In this document: piece after piece, positions 20,469-32,394 of the stretch
Numbering within the stretch: the stretch's first letter is position 1
Layout of the letters: the number at the start of each line of letters is the position of its first letter
From: Tubulanus polymorphus
Lineage: Eukaryota > Nemertea > Palaeonemertea > Tubulaniformes > Tubulanidae
Direction of reading: 5' to 3'
Length of the DNA stretch: 64,000 nt
NCBI RefSeq assembly: GCF_964204645.1
Contig: NC_134032.1
Location: 3,312,916-3,376,915 of the forward strand
Notes under the pieces: model-generated
Database searches by the model: none
Told to the model about the DNA's origin: nothing
The model's input: only the letters and a program-made list of their open reading frames with translations
Program-made: the position numbers and the translations under genes

Positions 20469-22479
20469 CGAGGTGAGCGATCGTAATTTCTTAAAATGGA
20501 AGATAATATCGCTGGATGTCAAAACGTCTATACGGTATATCGAGTCGCACTCCTGTTCAGTGATGAGAATATTGTTTCCAAAATACAATTTCTCTCTACC
20601 TATTACATACCCTACCCAATTTTGCACATTAACCGTAAACAAAGCAAATGAAAAAGAGAGGGCACTGCCTGTACCAAGAGACCAAAAGAAACTGAGCTCC
20701 ATCAAAAGGATAAATTTTCGAGAAAATAAGGAACAAATCGACTCAGATACTAAAATACAAGAAGAAAATAAATTCAAGATAAACCTGGGTATCAAAACTG
20801 ATGAAACGGGAAGAATGTAGTCCGATCAAAACGTAAGACCAGGCCCGTGCAAAATTATGAATCTTCGTGTGAATGCGAATCGGTGAATATTGATCCCTTT
20901 TCAATTGACACGGGCCAAATTTCACACGTGTCTGGTTGGGGTCAGTTTCTCCCTATGGTCATGGTCATAAGTAACCAAGTATGCTGATTATTGTGTTTTG
21001 TTATTATATCTACGACCTGCGAGCAATTATCTCAAGATAGTACGAAAAGTATCCACGACTGGTTGGCGAACAAACCACGACGTCATGTGCATGAGAAAGA
21101 GAATTGAGCTAGCTGCCGGAGTATGATGTCCTACCCTCCGGGGTGAAGTTAACGGGATTAGATTTGGCAACGGACAAAAATTTCCCCATTTAGGTCACTT
21201 CCTTGTCCAGGATGGTTTTTTATCGGATCCAAAAAGAAACCGAAGTGTCCAGCACATCGATTAAAAAAGAGAATTAGCCTGTATCCAATGCATCTAATAC
21301 ATCTGTTCGTTTCGGTATCCTATTTCAGGAAAATACCCCGTTTCCTTCCAGGCAGGTGTGGCCGGTAGTAAAAAAGGCTCGACGTAAAATTGTCAAAACT
21401 TCCTATTCCTCAATGAATTTATGTTCGAATACGATAATGGACGCTTTCCGACCACATAATCAAAAGCATAAATTATTCCCATTATAAGATTTTCTAAAAT
21501 AGCTTCGTTTCTAATCATTCAGGAAACTACAAACACTGCTACACGCACTCTTTTTTCCAAAAACAATTTCCAAAGCCCAATTGAATACTCTCCCTCCATC
21601 AGTTGTTCTTACCCAGTCACCCGTATCCTTCAGGAGTCTGGTATCTGTGGCACAACCCTAGATTTATTCCGAAATCCTGTTGAGTGTTTTTAAAAATGTA
21701 CATTATCTCTTTTATCATTATTATTAATCAGATTTCCCATGCACATTCTTTTCCTTCCTCTTTAAGACAGACGCGCACGCTCCAACAATACTAGCGAATG
21801 CTAATGTGCTGGAGTATATCAATGAATGGAATGAATGAACTAGTTTGTTAGAAAACATTGACAAAATATTTGTCTCTGAAAAGTCTTGGTGGCAAAATTC
21901 ATCTAGCTAAAATGTCGTAATTCATTTTCCCATGTCTAGTTAAGTGGACCCATCGAGGGCGCCTGATAAAGCCATCAAAATCAACATTGATACGGTTTTT
22001 TGAATATATATATAACCACTTAATCAATTTACATTGAAAAGCTGCTAACTACCAAATAGACTCACCATTGTAAACGGTCTAGTGAAGTTAAGCCAGGTTG
22101 ATCCGTAGTCTGCGGGAATGAGCCCTAAATGAAAACGGTCATGAAATTCAAAATCGCAATCTTCCCAATCCGAATGAAAGCAAAGAAGGTTGGGCGAAGA
22201 TGGTAGAAAGGTATCTTGATTATGAATGCCGTCACTATTAAAAGTGATCTTATTAAAGTAAAAATGTAAATCGACGGACAAGTAGAAGCTCATATCTATC
22301 GGACTTGGGCTGGTTCGATTGGTCTACGGGTTAGCACGCTTGCCTTCTTCGAACGAGACCCAGGTGTATCCTCATCGACTCGGTTCTGTACTTACTCCTG
22401 GCCGCTTGATTTTCAGTCCAGCTCTCCACTTCAGCTATCGAAAAGTCGGGACAAAGTTTGGTCCGATTGAAGGCACGGC
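20469..22479. other. intergenic, no gene recognised
   Basis: Open frames here are short and lack family features; one frame overlapping the GPCR 3' end (20,353-20,820) is Lys/Arg-rich and looks spurious. An AATGAATGGAATGAATGAA run near 21,820 may be the tail of an old retroposon. Confidence 0.5.
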
Positions 22480-22685
22480 CAGTACAGCTCTCAGACAGTC
22501 AGTACACTCTAAGACAGACACTATCAGACAGGCAGCACACTCTCAGACAGTCAGCACACTCTCAGACAGTCAGTACACTCTCAGACAGACAGTACACTAT
22601 CGGACAGGCAGCACACTCTCAGACAGTCAGCACACTCTCAGACAACCAGTACAGCTCTCAGACTGTCAGTACACTCTCAGATAGT
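22480..22685. repeat. minisatellite immediately upstream of a GPCR
   Basis: About ten imperfect units of roughly 19-21 bp built on AGTACACTCTCAGACAGTC and GCACACTCTCAGACAG. It ends 30 bp before the receptor start codon at 22,715, so it lies in the 5' UTR or core promoter. Apparent Ser/Gln/Thr-rich frames through it are repeat artefacts. Confidence 0.9.
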
Positions 22686-22714
22686 AATACACTATCATTT
22701 GATCCGCATGAATC

Positions 22715-23665
22715 ATGAATTCTTCTCAGATGCAAATTGGTCGACCTTATCTTGGTTACATCGTTCTCATGTCTGTAGTGAACAGGTCTGGAGTCTACCG
22801 TACTGTGTCACTGGTCATTTTGCCCGTCTGGTTCCTGTTAGGAGCAATCGGAAATTCGGCTACTTTCCTGATAATGATTAGTCGAAGATTCCGTAGTTTA
22901 TCGTACGCTAACTACCTGATCGCTTTGTCTGCTAGTGATTTTATGTACTGTATCAATTTCACTCTGATGCCCGTTTTACAGTTTGTTCTCTATCAAGTTA
23001 AAGACGGTCCTATATTCATGATGAATTCACTGATCAGTTGTCAAATATATGAATTTGTAATGATTCTTGCATGCTGCAATAGTTCGTGGTTGATAGTAGC
23101 GATATCTCAAGAACGTGCGGCGATTGTGCTCTTCCCGTTCACAACTCGTTTGATATGTACACCGAGATTCGCTAGATTTACTATATTGATAATTACTGCA
23201 GTGAATTTACTGGTTCTACATCTCACGCCTGTTTTGTCGATGCATTACATCGACCAGTTTTTAGCATGTTTCGGGGAATCATTTGAGCAAATAACATATT
23301 TCTCTCTGATCGTTGTCTACGTAAACATTCTACCTTTGATTTTGATTCTAACATCAAATTCTGTAATAATCATTCAGTTATTCAGAGGTTCAAAAATGGT
23401 TTCGTCCGATCAGAAAACAACCAAATCAAAACGTACAACGATAATGCTTGTAACAGTTTCACTCGCTTTTGCAATGTTCACTCTTCCGTCCACTATTACT
23501 ACATATTTACCAATCTCGGTAGAACAGAGAGATTTTCTTTATGACATTTTTACACCGTTTCAAATGTGTAATTATGTGGTGAATTTTTACATATACCTAT
23601 TACTAGGACGAGAAATTCGCGAATATTTCTATGCGAAGATTGGCTGTAGAAATTCAGAGAAATAA
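22715..23665 (+). CDS. class A GPCR, single exon (paralogue of the 33.6-kb receptor)
   Basis: 316 residues. An N-glycosylation site (NSS) follows the start Met; TM1 holds GNSATFLIMI with the conserved Asn, TM2 holds LSASDF with the conserved Asp, TM3 ends SQERAAIVLFPF (ER in place of DRY), TM6 is MLVTVSLAFAMFTLPSTI, and TM7 is CNYVVNFYIYLLLGREIREY. Close similarity through the whole length to 33,638-34,597 shows a lineage-specific pair. The start is fixed by alignment with that paralogue (MNSS.MQI and MNST.MQI). Expected at the plasma membrane; ligand and G-protein are unknown. The short N-terminus is typical of small-ligand or peptide receptors. Confidence 0.9.
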   Translation: MNSSQMQIGRPYLGYIVLMSVVNRSGVYRTVSLVILPVWFLLGAIGNSATFLIMISRRFRSLSYANYLIALSASDFMYCINFTLMPVLQFVLYQVKDGPIFMMNSLISCQIYEFVMILACCNSSWLIVAISQERAAIVLFPFTTRLICTPRFARFTILIITAVNLLVLHLTPVLSMHYIDQFLACFGESFEQITYFSLIVVYVNILPLILILTSNSVIIIQLFRGSKMVSSDQKTTKSKRTTIMLVTVSLAFAMFTLPSTITTYLPISVEQRDFLYDIFTPFQMCNYVVNFYIYLLLGREIREYFYAKIGCRNSEK

Positions 23666-24092
23666 CAATGCCTGATTTCAAGTATGGTTCAGACGGTCCT
23701 TCCCCTAAACAACAATAGACTATGTTTGTTAATTGATAAACTGATATTTCCTGCACATGTTTGCAGAATGTATCACGGCTCATAACACGTGCGTAGCGAT
23801 GAGTCATTTCCCGTGCGTCATGAGAGGAATCTAACGCAGCAACTGTCAGGTTTCCTGAACTCGGACGGCTCGGTGACCTACCGCGCACAACGATCACACG
23901 GCCGAAGAAACGCGCAGCTGACGCGGAGATAGCTGAAAGGAAAATTTAACCTAAATCTAAATTCATCAAGCTTGATTTCGTTTAGGAATTTGTAACTATC
24001 TTTACAATCGAAGTGTAAGCTATTTTACAAATACATAATCTATCCATTACACAACACTTTTGACTAAACTAGTATCAGGATATTAGTTGATA
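23666..24092. other. GPCR 3' flank
   Basis: No gene recognised. GC-richer stretch near 23,780-23,930; otherwise unremarkable. Confidence 0.45.
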
Positions 24093-24590
24093 TTCGGATT
24101 CAGTATTACCGATACCGCGGGTGATCGGTGATCGTTTGGCCGCTTGAAGTGTTTATCGAGTTGTTCTACTTTTAGGCCTACGTGCTTTACTGTTTCAAAC
24201 AATCACAATATAATTGTTGAGTTTATTTACGGACACATGGATTAAAATTCAAACAAAATTTGCAATAGAAAATCCGACAACATTGCTATGACACGTAGTA
24301 CAAAATATTTGATTCTTCGTCCAAAAATAAAATATAACACGAATCACTGCGCATAGTTAGGTTATGGGTCCTGGCGTACTGACAATTTAAAAGGAGTTTA
24401 TTATGAGAACTGAAACCTTTGTTTGAGATTGAAAGAGCGATCAGAGTGAGTAATATTAGAAAGGCCGTTGTATCCATAATTATATACGGTGAGTTTGATG
24501 TCGAGCATCTCAACTGTAATTTCATATCGATTGTTGAGAAATGATAACAGTTGATAGACGGGTGCATCGCAGTTCACCCAGGAAGAAAGC
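24093..24590. repeat. duplicated segment, uninterrupted copy
   Basis: About 500 bp that recurs at 52,300-52,541 and continues at 53,939-54,210. On the minus strand both copies contain a frame ending in a single hydrophobic helix (ILLTLIALSISNKGFSSHNK here, ILLILIALSISYKGFSPHNK there). This suggests a duplicated gene fragment for a membrane protein; the family is not recognised. In this copy the frame upstream of the helix is broken. Confidence 0.75.
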
Positions 24591-24897
24591 CACTAAATAT
24601 TTGGATGGATATATGAAAGCTGTGGGTACTGGAGTATGTAATGAGTAGTGTAGTGTGATCTGTGTGCATTTGTGGCCAGCACACAGATCACATTGTTCAT
24701 TGGGGTTTAGTCCAGGACTCCCGAGATTTTCAACAACACGGAAGTAACGTGTAATAAATGATGACTTGAATTGCATGACTACCTACCACCCCTCATTATT
24801 GTTGGAAAAGTAAACGTTCCCACTGACTAAAAATTAGTAATAATAATTAATAACATTTTAGAAATGGCCAGAATTTTAACTTAGGTTCTATCTCATT

Positions 24898-25895
24898 TTT
24901 AGCCCACTTGGGACTTTAGTCCCAGCGGGCTATTGCGTTCACTTTTCGTCCGTCGTCCGTCCGTCCGTAGACGGAATCCAGTTATTTTGAGAAGTTTTGA
25001 AGACGCTTCAAGGTAATGTCTTGATATTTGGCTTCTACATGTATCTACCCTAGACACATCTTCAGCCCAAAAACTGGCCCTGTAAGATTCAAGATGACCG
25101 GCTGGCAGCCATTGTTGTTCGCCAAAATCAGCACTTTTTACACATTTTTGAAGTTTTTGAGGGAAATTTTGAAGACGCTTTGATCAATTACCTTGGTCTT
25201 TCGGATATATGTGAATCCCCCCAGGGCCCATAAACATAACAAAAATTGGGTCGGTCGGACTCAAGATGGCCGTCCTATGACCTTTTTAGTGCCCAAAAAT
25301 GTTAATTTTGGCCCGAATTCTGAGTCCTGTAGCTTCCTACTGGTTTGCCATTTCTCATTGCAATTTGTGATGGGTATTCTATGGAACGGGATGTTTTATA
25401 CCTAAGACAGGTATTTTTCATCAGCCAATTATGACGCAATTGGCGTCCATCTTTGTGTCACCAGTACTCATTCATAAGTGGGAAAAAGTTTTTCCACATT
25501 ATATTGATACCTAAGCGTATTTTGCTACCACAATCAATCAGAAAGTTGTAGCTAATAACGTGTTCCATGATTGTGGTGAGTTTCAAGGTAATTGGATTTC
25601 GTATATGGCCACCAGGGGGCGTTGAATAATACAATATCTTAGCATTTCTTTATTATATTCGTACCTATGCATATTTTGTAACCACAATCAATTGGAAAGT
25701 TGTAGCTCATGACATCACCTATGATTGTTGCGAGTTTTAAGGACATTAGTTTTTCTATATGGTCACCAGGGGGCGTTGAATAGTAGAATAACTTAGTATT
25801 TCCTTATTATATTGGTACCTAGGCATATTTTGTTATCACAATCAATTACAAAATCGTAGCTGCTGACATGTTCTATGATTGTGGTGAGTTTCAAG
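24898..25895. repeat. dispersed repeat with 154-bp tandem units bearing CTCF-like motifs
   Basis: Starts with TAGCCCACTTGGGACTTTAG and a fold-back GGGACTTTAGTCCC, then low-complexity CCGTCCGTCCGT. From 25,504 a unit of about 154 bp repeats (starts near 25,504, 25,658 and 25,812). Two units contain CACCAGGGGGCGTTGAA (25,610 and 25,764), a good match to the bilaterian CTCF consensus. Non-coding; probably a mobile repeat family, although no ends are defined. Confidence 0.7.
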
Positions 25896-25896
25896 G

Positions 25897-27890
25897 TCGA
25901 TGGTTGTACAAGTGCGGTTTTCTCTCGGCGTTAAGGGCCTGGTCCATCTACCTGTTTCAATCCTAAGATGACTGCCGCATCTAAATTTAGAGATTAGGTT
26001 AACTTTTTTTGTGTCATTAATGTCAAGGTATCGTTCGTATACGAAACTTCCTTTGAAATATCTATAAAGATTGCACTTAGGGCTACGTTCTAAAGCCGCC
26101 CTCCACGACTGAATGTACTGGTCTTTCAACCTTTGTTCGACGAGTTTTAAAAAGAATCGATCATTTTGAACTTCCTGCGCTAGCCAATAATTGCTGACAC
26201 CTAGGCCGTTAAGGAAGTCACGCATTTTTTAGGCCCAGTTACAGGTGCGCGGGCGGTTCTGAATATCACCATAAAGCAGATTGTAAGTTTGGCGTAAAAG
26301 TGTGTTCTCCTCTGACCGCAGAATTTTTAACCAAAACTTTGCTGCCGAGATTTGTATATCTATAGACAGAGGGAAACAGCCTAGTTCACCGTAGACCATT
26401 ACATTCGGTGTCGTGGCGCGCACATTGAGTATGTATTTACAGAATTTGACATGAACGGATTCTGTATTTCTAACATTTTCAAATGCCCAGATTGGGCTAC
26501 CATACATTAATACTGATTTCACTAATGAATCAAAGATATCAAGCTTGGTTTTAGGTGAAATGAGTCTCGCGTGTAGCAAATACTTCTTGAGTCCAAAGCA
26601 AGCTCTTGTACCTTGATCGGCCTGCGACTTGATTGCAGCAGACATTTTGACGTTATTTGACATAGTAATGCCAAGGTACTGAAAGGTTGACACCTCTTCC
26701 AGTAGGACATTGTTATAAAAACATAAAAGGGGGTTACGGTTATTTCTACGGTACCCAATTTTCATTGTCTTTGTCTTATCAGAATTCACAGATAGTTTCA
26801 TCTTTTTACAATAATCATGCTGAATATCAAGCGCACCCTACAATTCTCCGGGCGATTGGGCTAGAATGACGGTATCATCGGCGTAAAGCAGGACATATAG
26901 TTTGAATAAATTAAAGTCAATGCCTGAATGGCCATTGTTTATAAAAAATTCTTCCATGTCATTAATATAGATATTGAGAAGTACAGGCGAGATACAGTCG
27001 CCTTGCCTTACGCCGACGGTGCAGTCAAAACAGCTATGAACAGATATGAACCCATTGTTTTTGACACATGATTTACTGTTAGCATACATAGATTTAATTA
27101 TGTTATAAACTTTGCCAGTGATACCAGCTTCCAGGATCTTTTTCCAGAGAATGTCGTGGTTCAAATAATCGAAGGCCTTAGAAAAATCTACGAATGCCAT
27201 ACACGCATTTTTCATTTTCTTCGTTATACAGTGGTCGATGATTGAAGATAATACAAAGGATTGATTTATAGTACCATTATTTGGCCTAAAACCGGCCTGT
27301 GCATTATTTAATACTTGGTGTGCCTCTAACCATTGTATAATGCGTGTATTCAGAATAATTGAAAATATTTTTCAGAAGCAGCTCAAGACGGTGATACCTC
27401 TATAATTGTTTGGGTCGGAAGTCATCCCTTTCTTTTGAATGGGTGCAATGCAGCCACTGCTCCAATTTTGTGGGTAAATACCTGATTGAAGGATGACATT
27501 GAAAAAAATGGTCAGCACAGGTGTTAGGGTTTCAGAGGCAGTTATAAGCATTTCTGGTAGGATATTATCAAGACCCGGTGATTTGCCTTTTTTAGATTTC
27601 TTATCGCTTATATAACTTCATCTCTAGTTATGGGGATGTCTAGATCGTGAGGCATATTAATAGCTTCCGTATCATTTTCATTAAGCAAAAGATCAGGATC
27701 AATGTCATCGTTTGATTCAGATTGAATTATTCCGCGAAAAAAAGTTTCGATACAATTCCCATTCTTAGGATACGAATCGGTTGATTGAATTCGGTCATTT
27801 AAACTACTGGCTAATTTACAGTGGTCACTATTGAAACGATTAATTGAAGTGCCCTTGAAATCAAGATAGATTCCTGTTGCGTAAATTAAC
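25897..27890 (-). mobile_element. LINE retrotransposon remnant (reverse transcriptase), 5' truncated
   Basis: On the minus strand the reverse transcriptase domain can be followed from about 27,600 (KGKSPGLDN-type start) through GFRPNNGTINQSFVLSS, AFVDFSKAFD (about 27,180), GVRQGDCISPVLLNIYIND (about 26,990) and the catalytic LLYADDTVI (about 26,875). Then come the thumb and C-terminal region (FQYLGITMS; MYGSPIWAFENV). Frames are broken near 27,370, 26,830 and 26,225. No endonuclease domain remains. It is of the non-LTR, jockey/CR1/RTE-like type; the exact clade is uncertain. The 3' end abuts the 154-bp repeat at about 25,896. Confidence 0.88.
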
Positions 27891-28696
27891 TAATTTTCAA
27901 GCGACCACCTTCTATTGTCGGTATTCGGTTAGCTCTTGGTTAGCCAGAAGTTTTACCATAAAGACTCAGACTAGATGATTGAATTAAATCTTTGAATCAA
28001 AATATTGTCACTGGAGTAAATATCTATTTTACCTAGGGGATTTCTACCTACAACCATCTAAAATGCCCCAGGCCCTAAATCCAGTAGGTTTATGGCGAAA
28101 GGTTAAGATTAGGAATGTATTAGCAATATAATTTTTTGAAACAGTATTTTGTCTCCCGATGATTTGATTTGCAGGTCAGACTTATTGTTGACCAAAGTTC
28201 TTAAAGTGAATTGCTTTAAAGTAATAAATATCAATAAAACAATATCATAAATTCTGAAGTGAGTTATTTTGTAATAATCCAATTTAAGTGCACTCCGATG
28301 CATGCTAAATTCTTATAAATTCATTTATAAATTTAATTTATACATTTTCCCTCCTCACTTATTCATTCTATATTAGTTTTACTAATGAACATAACAGTGG
28401 CTTCTGCCTAATGTCAATAAGTAGCGATTGGGTGCCGCCTCTCTGTGTTAATCTATCACGAAAGATTTAACTCGATTAGAGCCGCTGAAAACTTATTTCT
28501 CTATATCAGAGCCTATACTAAAGAAAGCATACTAAAGCATGCACTCATAATTCGTTTAAGAGTCCGAGGCTTAATTGTGAGAGTTGTTATACAATGAGTA
28601 ATTAAATGGTGGGATTACAATGGGAGAGATCATTTCATCAGCCACATCGTTGCCCCAGGGAGTTAGTTATATTCGTTATAGCCAAAATACCTTGAC

Positions 28697-28743
28697 CATG
28701 GACTCTAAAACGTTTTAATGTCTAAATCGTTTTAGAGTCCATG
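28697..28743. repeat. hairpin, 16-bp perfect stem
   Basis: The arms CATGGACTCTAAAACG and their exact complement flank a 15-nt loop. Half-copies of the motif (GAGTCCATGG, TTTTAGAGTCCAT) occur at about 29,955 and 30,370, so this could be a tiny MITE or its fold-back end. Confidence 0.75.
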
Positions 28744-30543
28744 ACTTGACAGAATATAGAAATTTGCCCAGAAAAGTTATGCATATTCCAATAAAAAAGA
28801 ATTAATAAAGACTTATATTATTTGAATTTAAATGAAGAGACGAGTAGTACTTTAAAGGTTAACTATTTATTTCTTTTATTTCGACGCACGAGCTTTCGCT
28901 TCTAATATAGCTTCGGAAACAAAACCTAGTCTTAAGAACTACCAAGTTTCAAAGAATTTTGTTCCCTTATGATATTGAATGGTGTGAAATTGAAGTGTCC
29001 CTAATGAAATATCTTTATGTAAGTTCAACTAACTTACCCAGTTAGTGATGATAGTTGAATAATTAACAAAATAATAGTTGGAATATCGTTTAGGACAAAT
29101 TAGGATTTTACCGGGTAAGTTTTTTCCTTATAGGCTACCTTTTTGAAGATCATGCATCCTGAGATACGTATACAAAAATTCGTTTGACGCTAAATGCAGA
29201 GTTTTCACGGTAGAACATATTTGGACATCAATTAATCACGTGAAGGGGATGAAATGACAATTTGTCACTGCTGAGCTTATTTTCCTTCACTGAACTTTTT
29301 CTAAGTTTTTTCAATATTCTCTAATCCGACAGTATATACGCTGCGTACTAGCTGTTTGAAAAAAAACAGATTCCCAGAAAATTGTACTTTTTGGGTTCTT
29401 GAAAACGGTCAATATGTTATAGCAGGTTAATGTATAAACCGCATAGAATCGCTACAATAAACAAAATGTATCAAGGAAAATATATATTTCAGAACACGAT
29501 CGATTTCACTTAATTTAGCCTCATCATGTAGGATAAAATGAACTTCTGTTGATATTGCGATTGTGCTGTCGTTAGCTGTCGCATAGCTTATTCGACTCGC
29601 TATCGAAAGTAACAAAACAATTGTCACATGTGTCAATGAACTTATCGCTATTCGAAGTAATGTGCGTATTCAAAATGAAATAGATTGATTGATGAAATAC
29701 AAAACAAGTCAAACAAACTCAACTAACTGACAACTGCTGAGTTATTTGTATTAGATGGAAGAACATATTGTCGATACTGACATTGGCTCGAACCTTGATT
29801 ATTATCTAAGTTGTACTATAACTAACATGCCAATGGATGTGTACATGCGCCTCTCTGATTGGCTAGAATCCTTGCATTCGATAGAAACTGACGGCATCAG
29901 TGAACTAACGGGGAAATTAGAATTGCATGTTTGACCACGGATTCTTCGTTTTTGAGTCCATGGTTTTGGCTCTGGTTTTATCGTGAGTTTGATTAACGTA
30001 CATTGTAGAGAACAATGGTGGGGATTCCAATAACGTGCATCTTTTATTCAGAAAGAGTATCATTACGTATATACATGTAGAAATCAATACAATAACTTTA
30101 ATCAGAATTATCTCATCACGCAGAACCAGTGAAATAGCCGTTGTAAAGCCGCAAAGTAAATTGAATGAAATTGACATAATGTCAACGTCTTACGGTCAAC
30201 AAATAAAACATATTGTACAATAATGAACGAATCAATGAGTAGTGTTCACGCATTTGTTTCCATTTCATAAGAATCAATTCCAAACAGATGAATCAGATTC
30301 GAATTTTTGCTTCTTCGTTATGCGAAGTTTTTTTTTATATCAGGGACTCTTAAACGATTTAGGTTTTAGAGTCCATTGTTTTGTGAATATCTTATGATTT
30401 CTCAACTTTCATCAAATACTTAGGAATGCCATTGAAAGATTTTCAAACCATTGAACGTTTGGGTAAAAAGTTCTGCTAAATTTGATTACCATCGGCTTTT
30501 TAGATAATCTCCACGAAGGTCACAATTTTAGTGACTTGACCTT

Positions 30544-30561
30544 GGGAGGTTTAAACCTCCC
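30544..30561. repeat. 18-bp perfect palindrome
   Basis: GGGAGGTTTAAACCTCCC with a PmeI-type centre. It could be a dimeric protein site or chance; no neighbouring gene supports a role. Confidence 0.7.
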
Positions 30562-32030
30562 GAATCCAATTTGCGAAATATCGGTCCTCTTTGTCGGCGG
30601 TAATGAAAGAATACATAGGGCAAAGTTTCTATTGTGCGCCGGCCGCATTTTGTTCACGAATAGCTTACGTAATAAATTGAAAGTCGAGATTACAGGCGGA
30701 TATAGCGCTCTATGGCCCACCCTCAATTCATAAACTGGTCCGCAAATAAAGTGTTTAGAAGTATAATTGACACGTTTGCACGATTTTGCGCTGTAAATTT
30801 ATCATTTTTCAGGACTCAAGGACCAGAAATTGGCAATATTTTTGATACAAACTGAGAAAGTATCAAAACATTTGGGAACGTGTTTCTTATCTGTGAATTC
30901 ACTCAATCTATCGGCTCAGCAAGTGCGTAAGATGAGTTCTTAATAGGACAGATCCATTTTTAAGCATGGTGATAATACAGTATCATGATGTTTGAATGCC
31001 AAAATAAATGCCTGGTCAAATAGATTAATATTTGTTGATTGTACGTCCGCGTATGTTCAGTTTCAAAGCTGAATCATATTTGACGTTTACACAGTGGTTG
31101 CATATTAGGTTCGAATCTGTCAATGCATTTTATTCTATGTATCGATATTTCAATTTACCACAATTCCCATAATTCTGAATGGCTTTACAGAAAACCCGTC
31201 ATCGCTGCTTTGCAGCTATATTTTATCATTAAAATTATATAAACGATTTTATTCTATTTAGAACCGATATCAATCATAGCGAGTATAACTTAATTTTGGT
31301 TAAACAATTTTAAGTTTTATGAATAAAAAACTAACCCGATTCAGTTTATCAATATGATATTCAAAAGTCTTTTGGCGTCACTTTTCGTGTGATCGCGTCT
31401 TGATAAAAAACAAGTGACTTGTGAAATCTGCAGAATCGACGAAGCTTCTTCAGAAATGTGTCTATCTAACGTATCTAACTCCGGCCACGAGTATTTATAG
31501 GACCCCTAGCAACTTAAGGTGGTGTTCGAATCGCCGAAATAAATGTAAAACATAAATTTGCTATTGAGATAGAAGAACGATCAGACTGATAAAACTAAAT
31601 ACGACGTAATTATTGACTGTTTAACTCGTAGTTATGTTGCTCCGCTGGAATTTACGCCAACGTAAGTGACGATTCTGCCAGTTCGATAAAATATTAGACA
31701 AACAGGTAACAGAATAACATTCTAACGAACGACGAATTCACCAACGTGTTTTAAAACGATAAATAATTTCACTATAGCGGTAAAAATGTCCCGTCATTAA
31801 ATTTTATTCATCATTATATTCAACTGCCGCGATTTGGTAATTCAGCGAAAGTTCAAACACCCACTTGAGAAATAGTGCAGGCCGCATCCTACCAGCGCAC
31901 AGTAGTTTGTGTATAATGTTTACAGGAACACATCTGGCTCTCACCAGTTTCACACAGTACCTTAATGACGATTCAAAAAAACTTTTTTCATATATATATC
32001 TTTAAAATCATTTTGATCATATTCTTTTTC

Positions 32031-32394
32031 TAAAGCCTAGCGCACATCGACACTGCGATTGGAGACAACTAGTTGCTACCGAACGATTACCCCGCGCACA
32101 TCGAAATCTAGTTACAACCGGTCAGTTGCAGCAACTGCATGGCGCGTGTCGATCGTCGAGATCCGGAGCGCGCACATCGACGGATATGACTGCGATTGAG
32201 TACAACCAGTTGCCCAAAAGTAGAACACGGGCAACTGGCTGGAACTGGAGATAGATCGACGCTTACCAATCGTAAGCTCGCTCACATCGACACATTCAAG
32301 CAACTGATCGTATCCAGCCAGTTCCTCTCATGCGCCGAAAACTGCCTTGCAACTAGTTGTCTCCAATCGCAGTGTCGATGTGCGCTAGGCTTTA
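32031..32394. mobile_element. MITE with 46-bp perfect terminal inverted repeats
   Basis: 364 bp in total. The ends read TAAAGCCTAGCGCACATCGA and the exact reverse complement, identical over 46 bp. The interior repeats GCGCACATCGA and AACTAGTTG/CAACTGG motifs in both orientations, as expected for a non-autonomous element whose transposase sites spread inward. Flanking TA may be the target duplication (TA or TWA type). No coding capacity. Perfect arms imply recent activity. Confidence 0.92.

Larger units (their letters stand above)
27891..32030. other. 4-kb non-coding stretch with small fold-back motifs
   Basis: No gene is supported; open frames are short and atypical. It contains a 16-bp-stem hairpin (28,697-28,743) and related GAGTCCATGG motifs near 29,955 and 30,370, an 18-bp perfect palindrome (30,544-30,561), and AT-rich simple sequence. 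The frames around 30,520-30,733 lack family features. Confidence 0.5.

Noticed and set aside
20353-20820. Second gene overlapping the 3' end of the first GPCR
   Set aside because: It overlaps TM7 codons in another frame, is Lys-rich and low in complexity, and has no recognisable domain.
22319-22718. Secreted Ser/Gln/Thr-rich proteins before the 22.7-kb GPCR
   Set aside because: Both frames are translations of the minisatellite.
23550-23897. Minus-strand gene across the 3' end of the 22.7-kb GPCR
   Set aside because: It is antisense to conserved TM7 codons and lacks any family feature.
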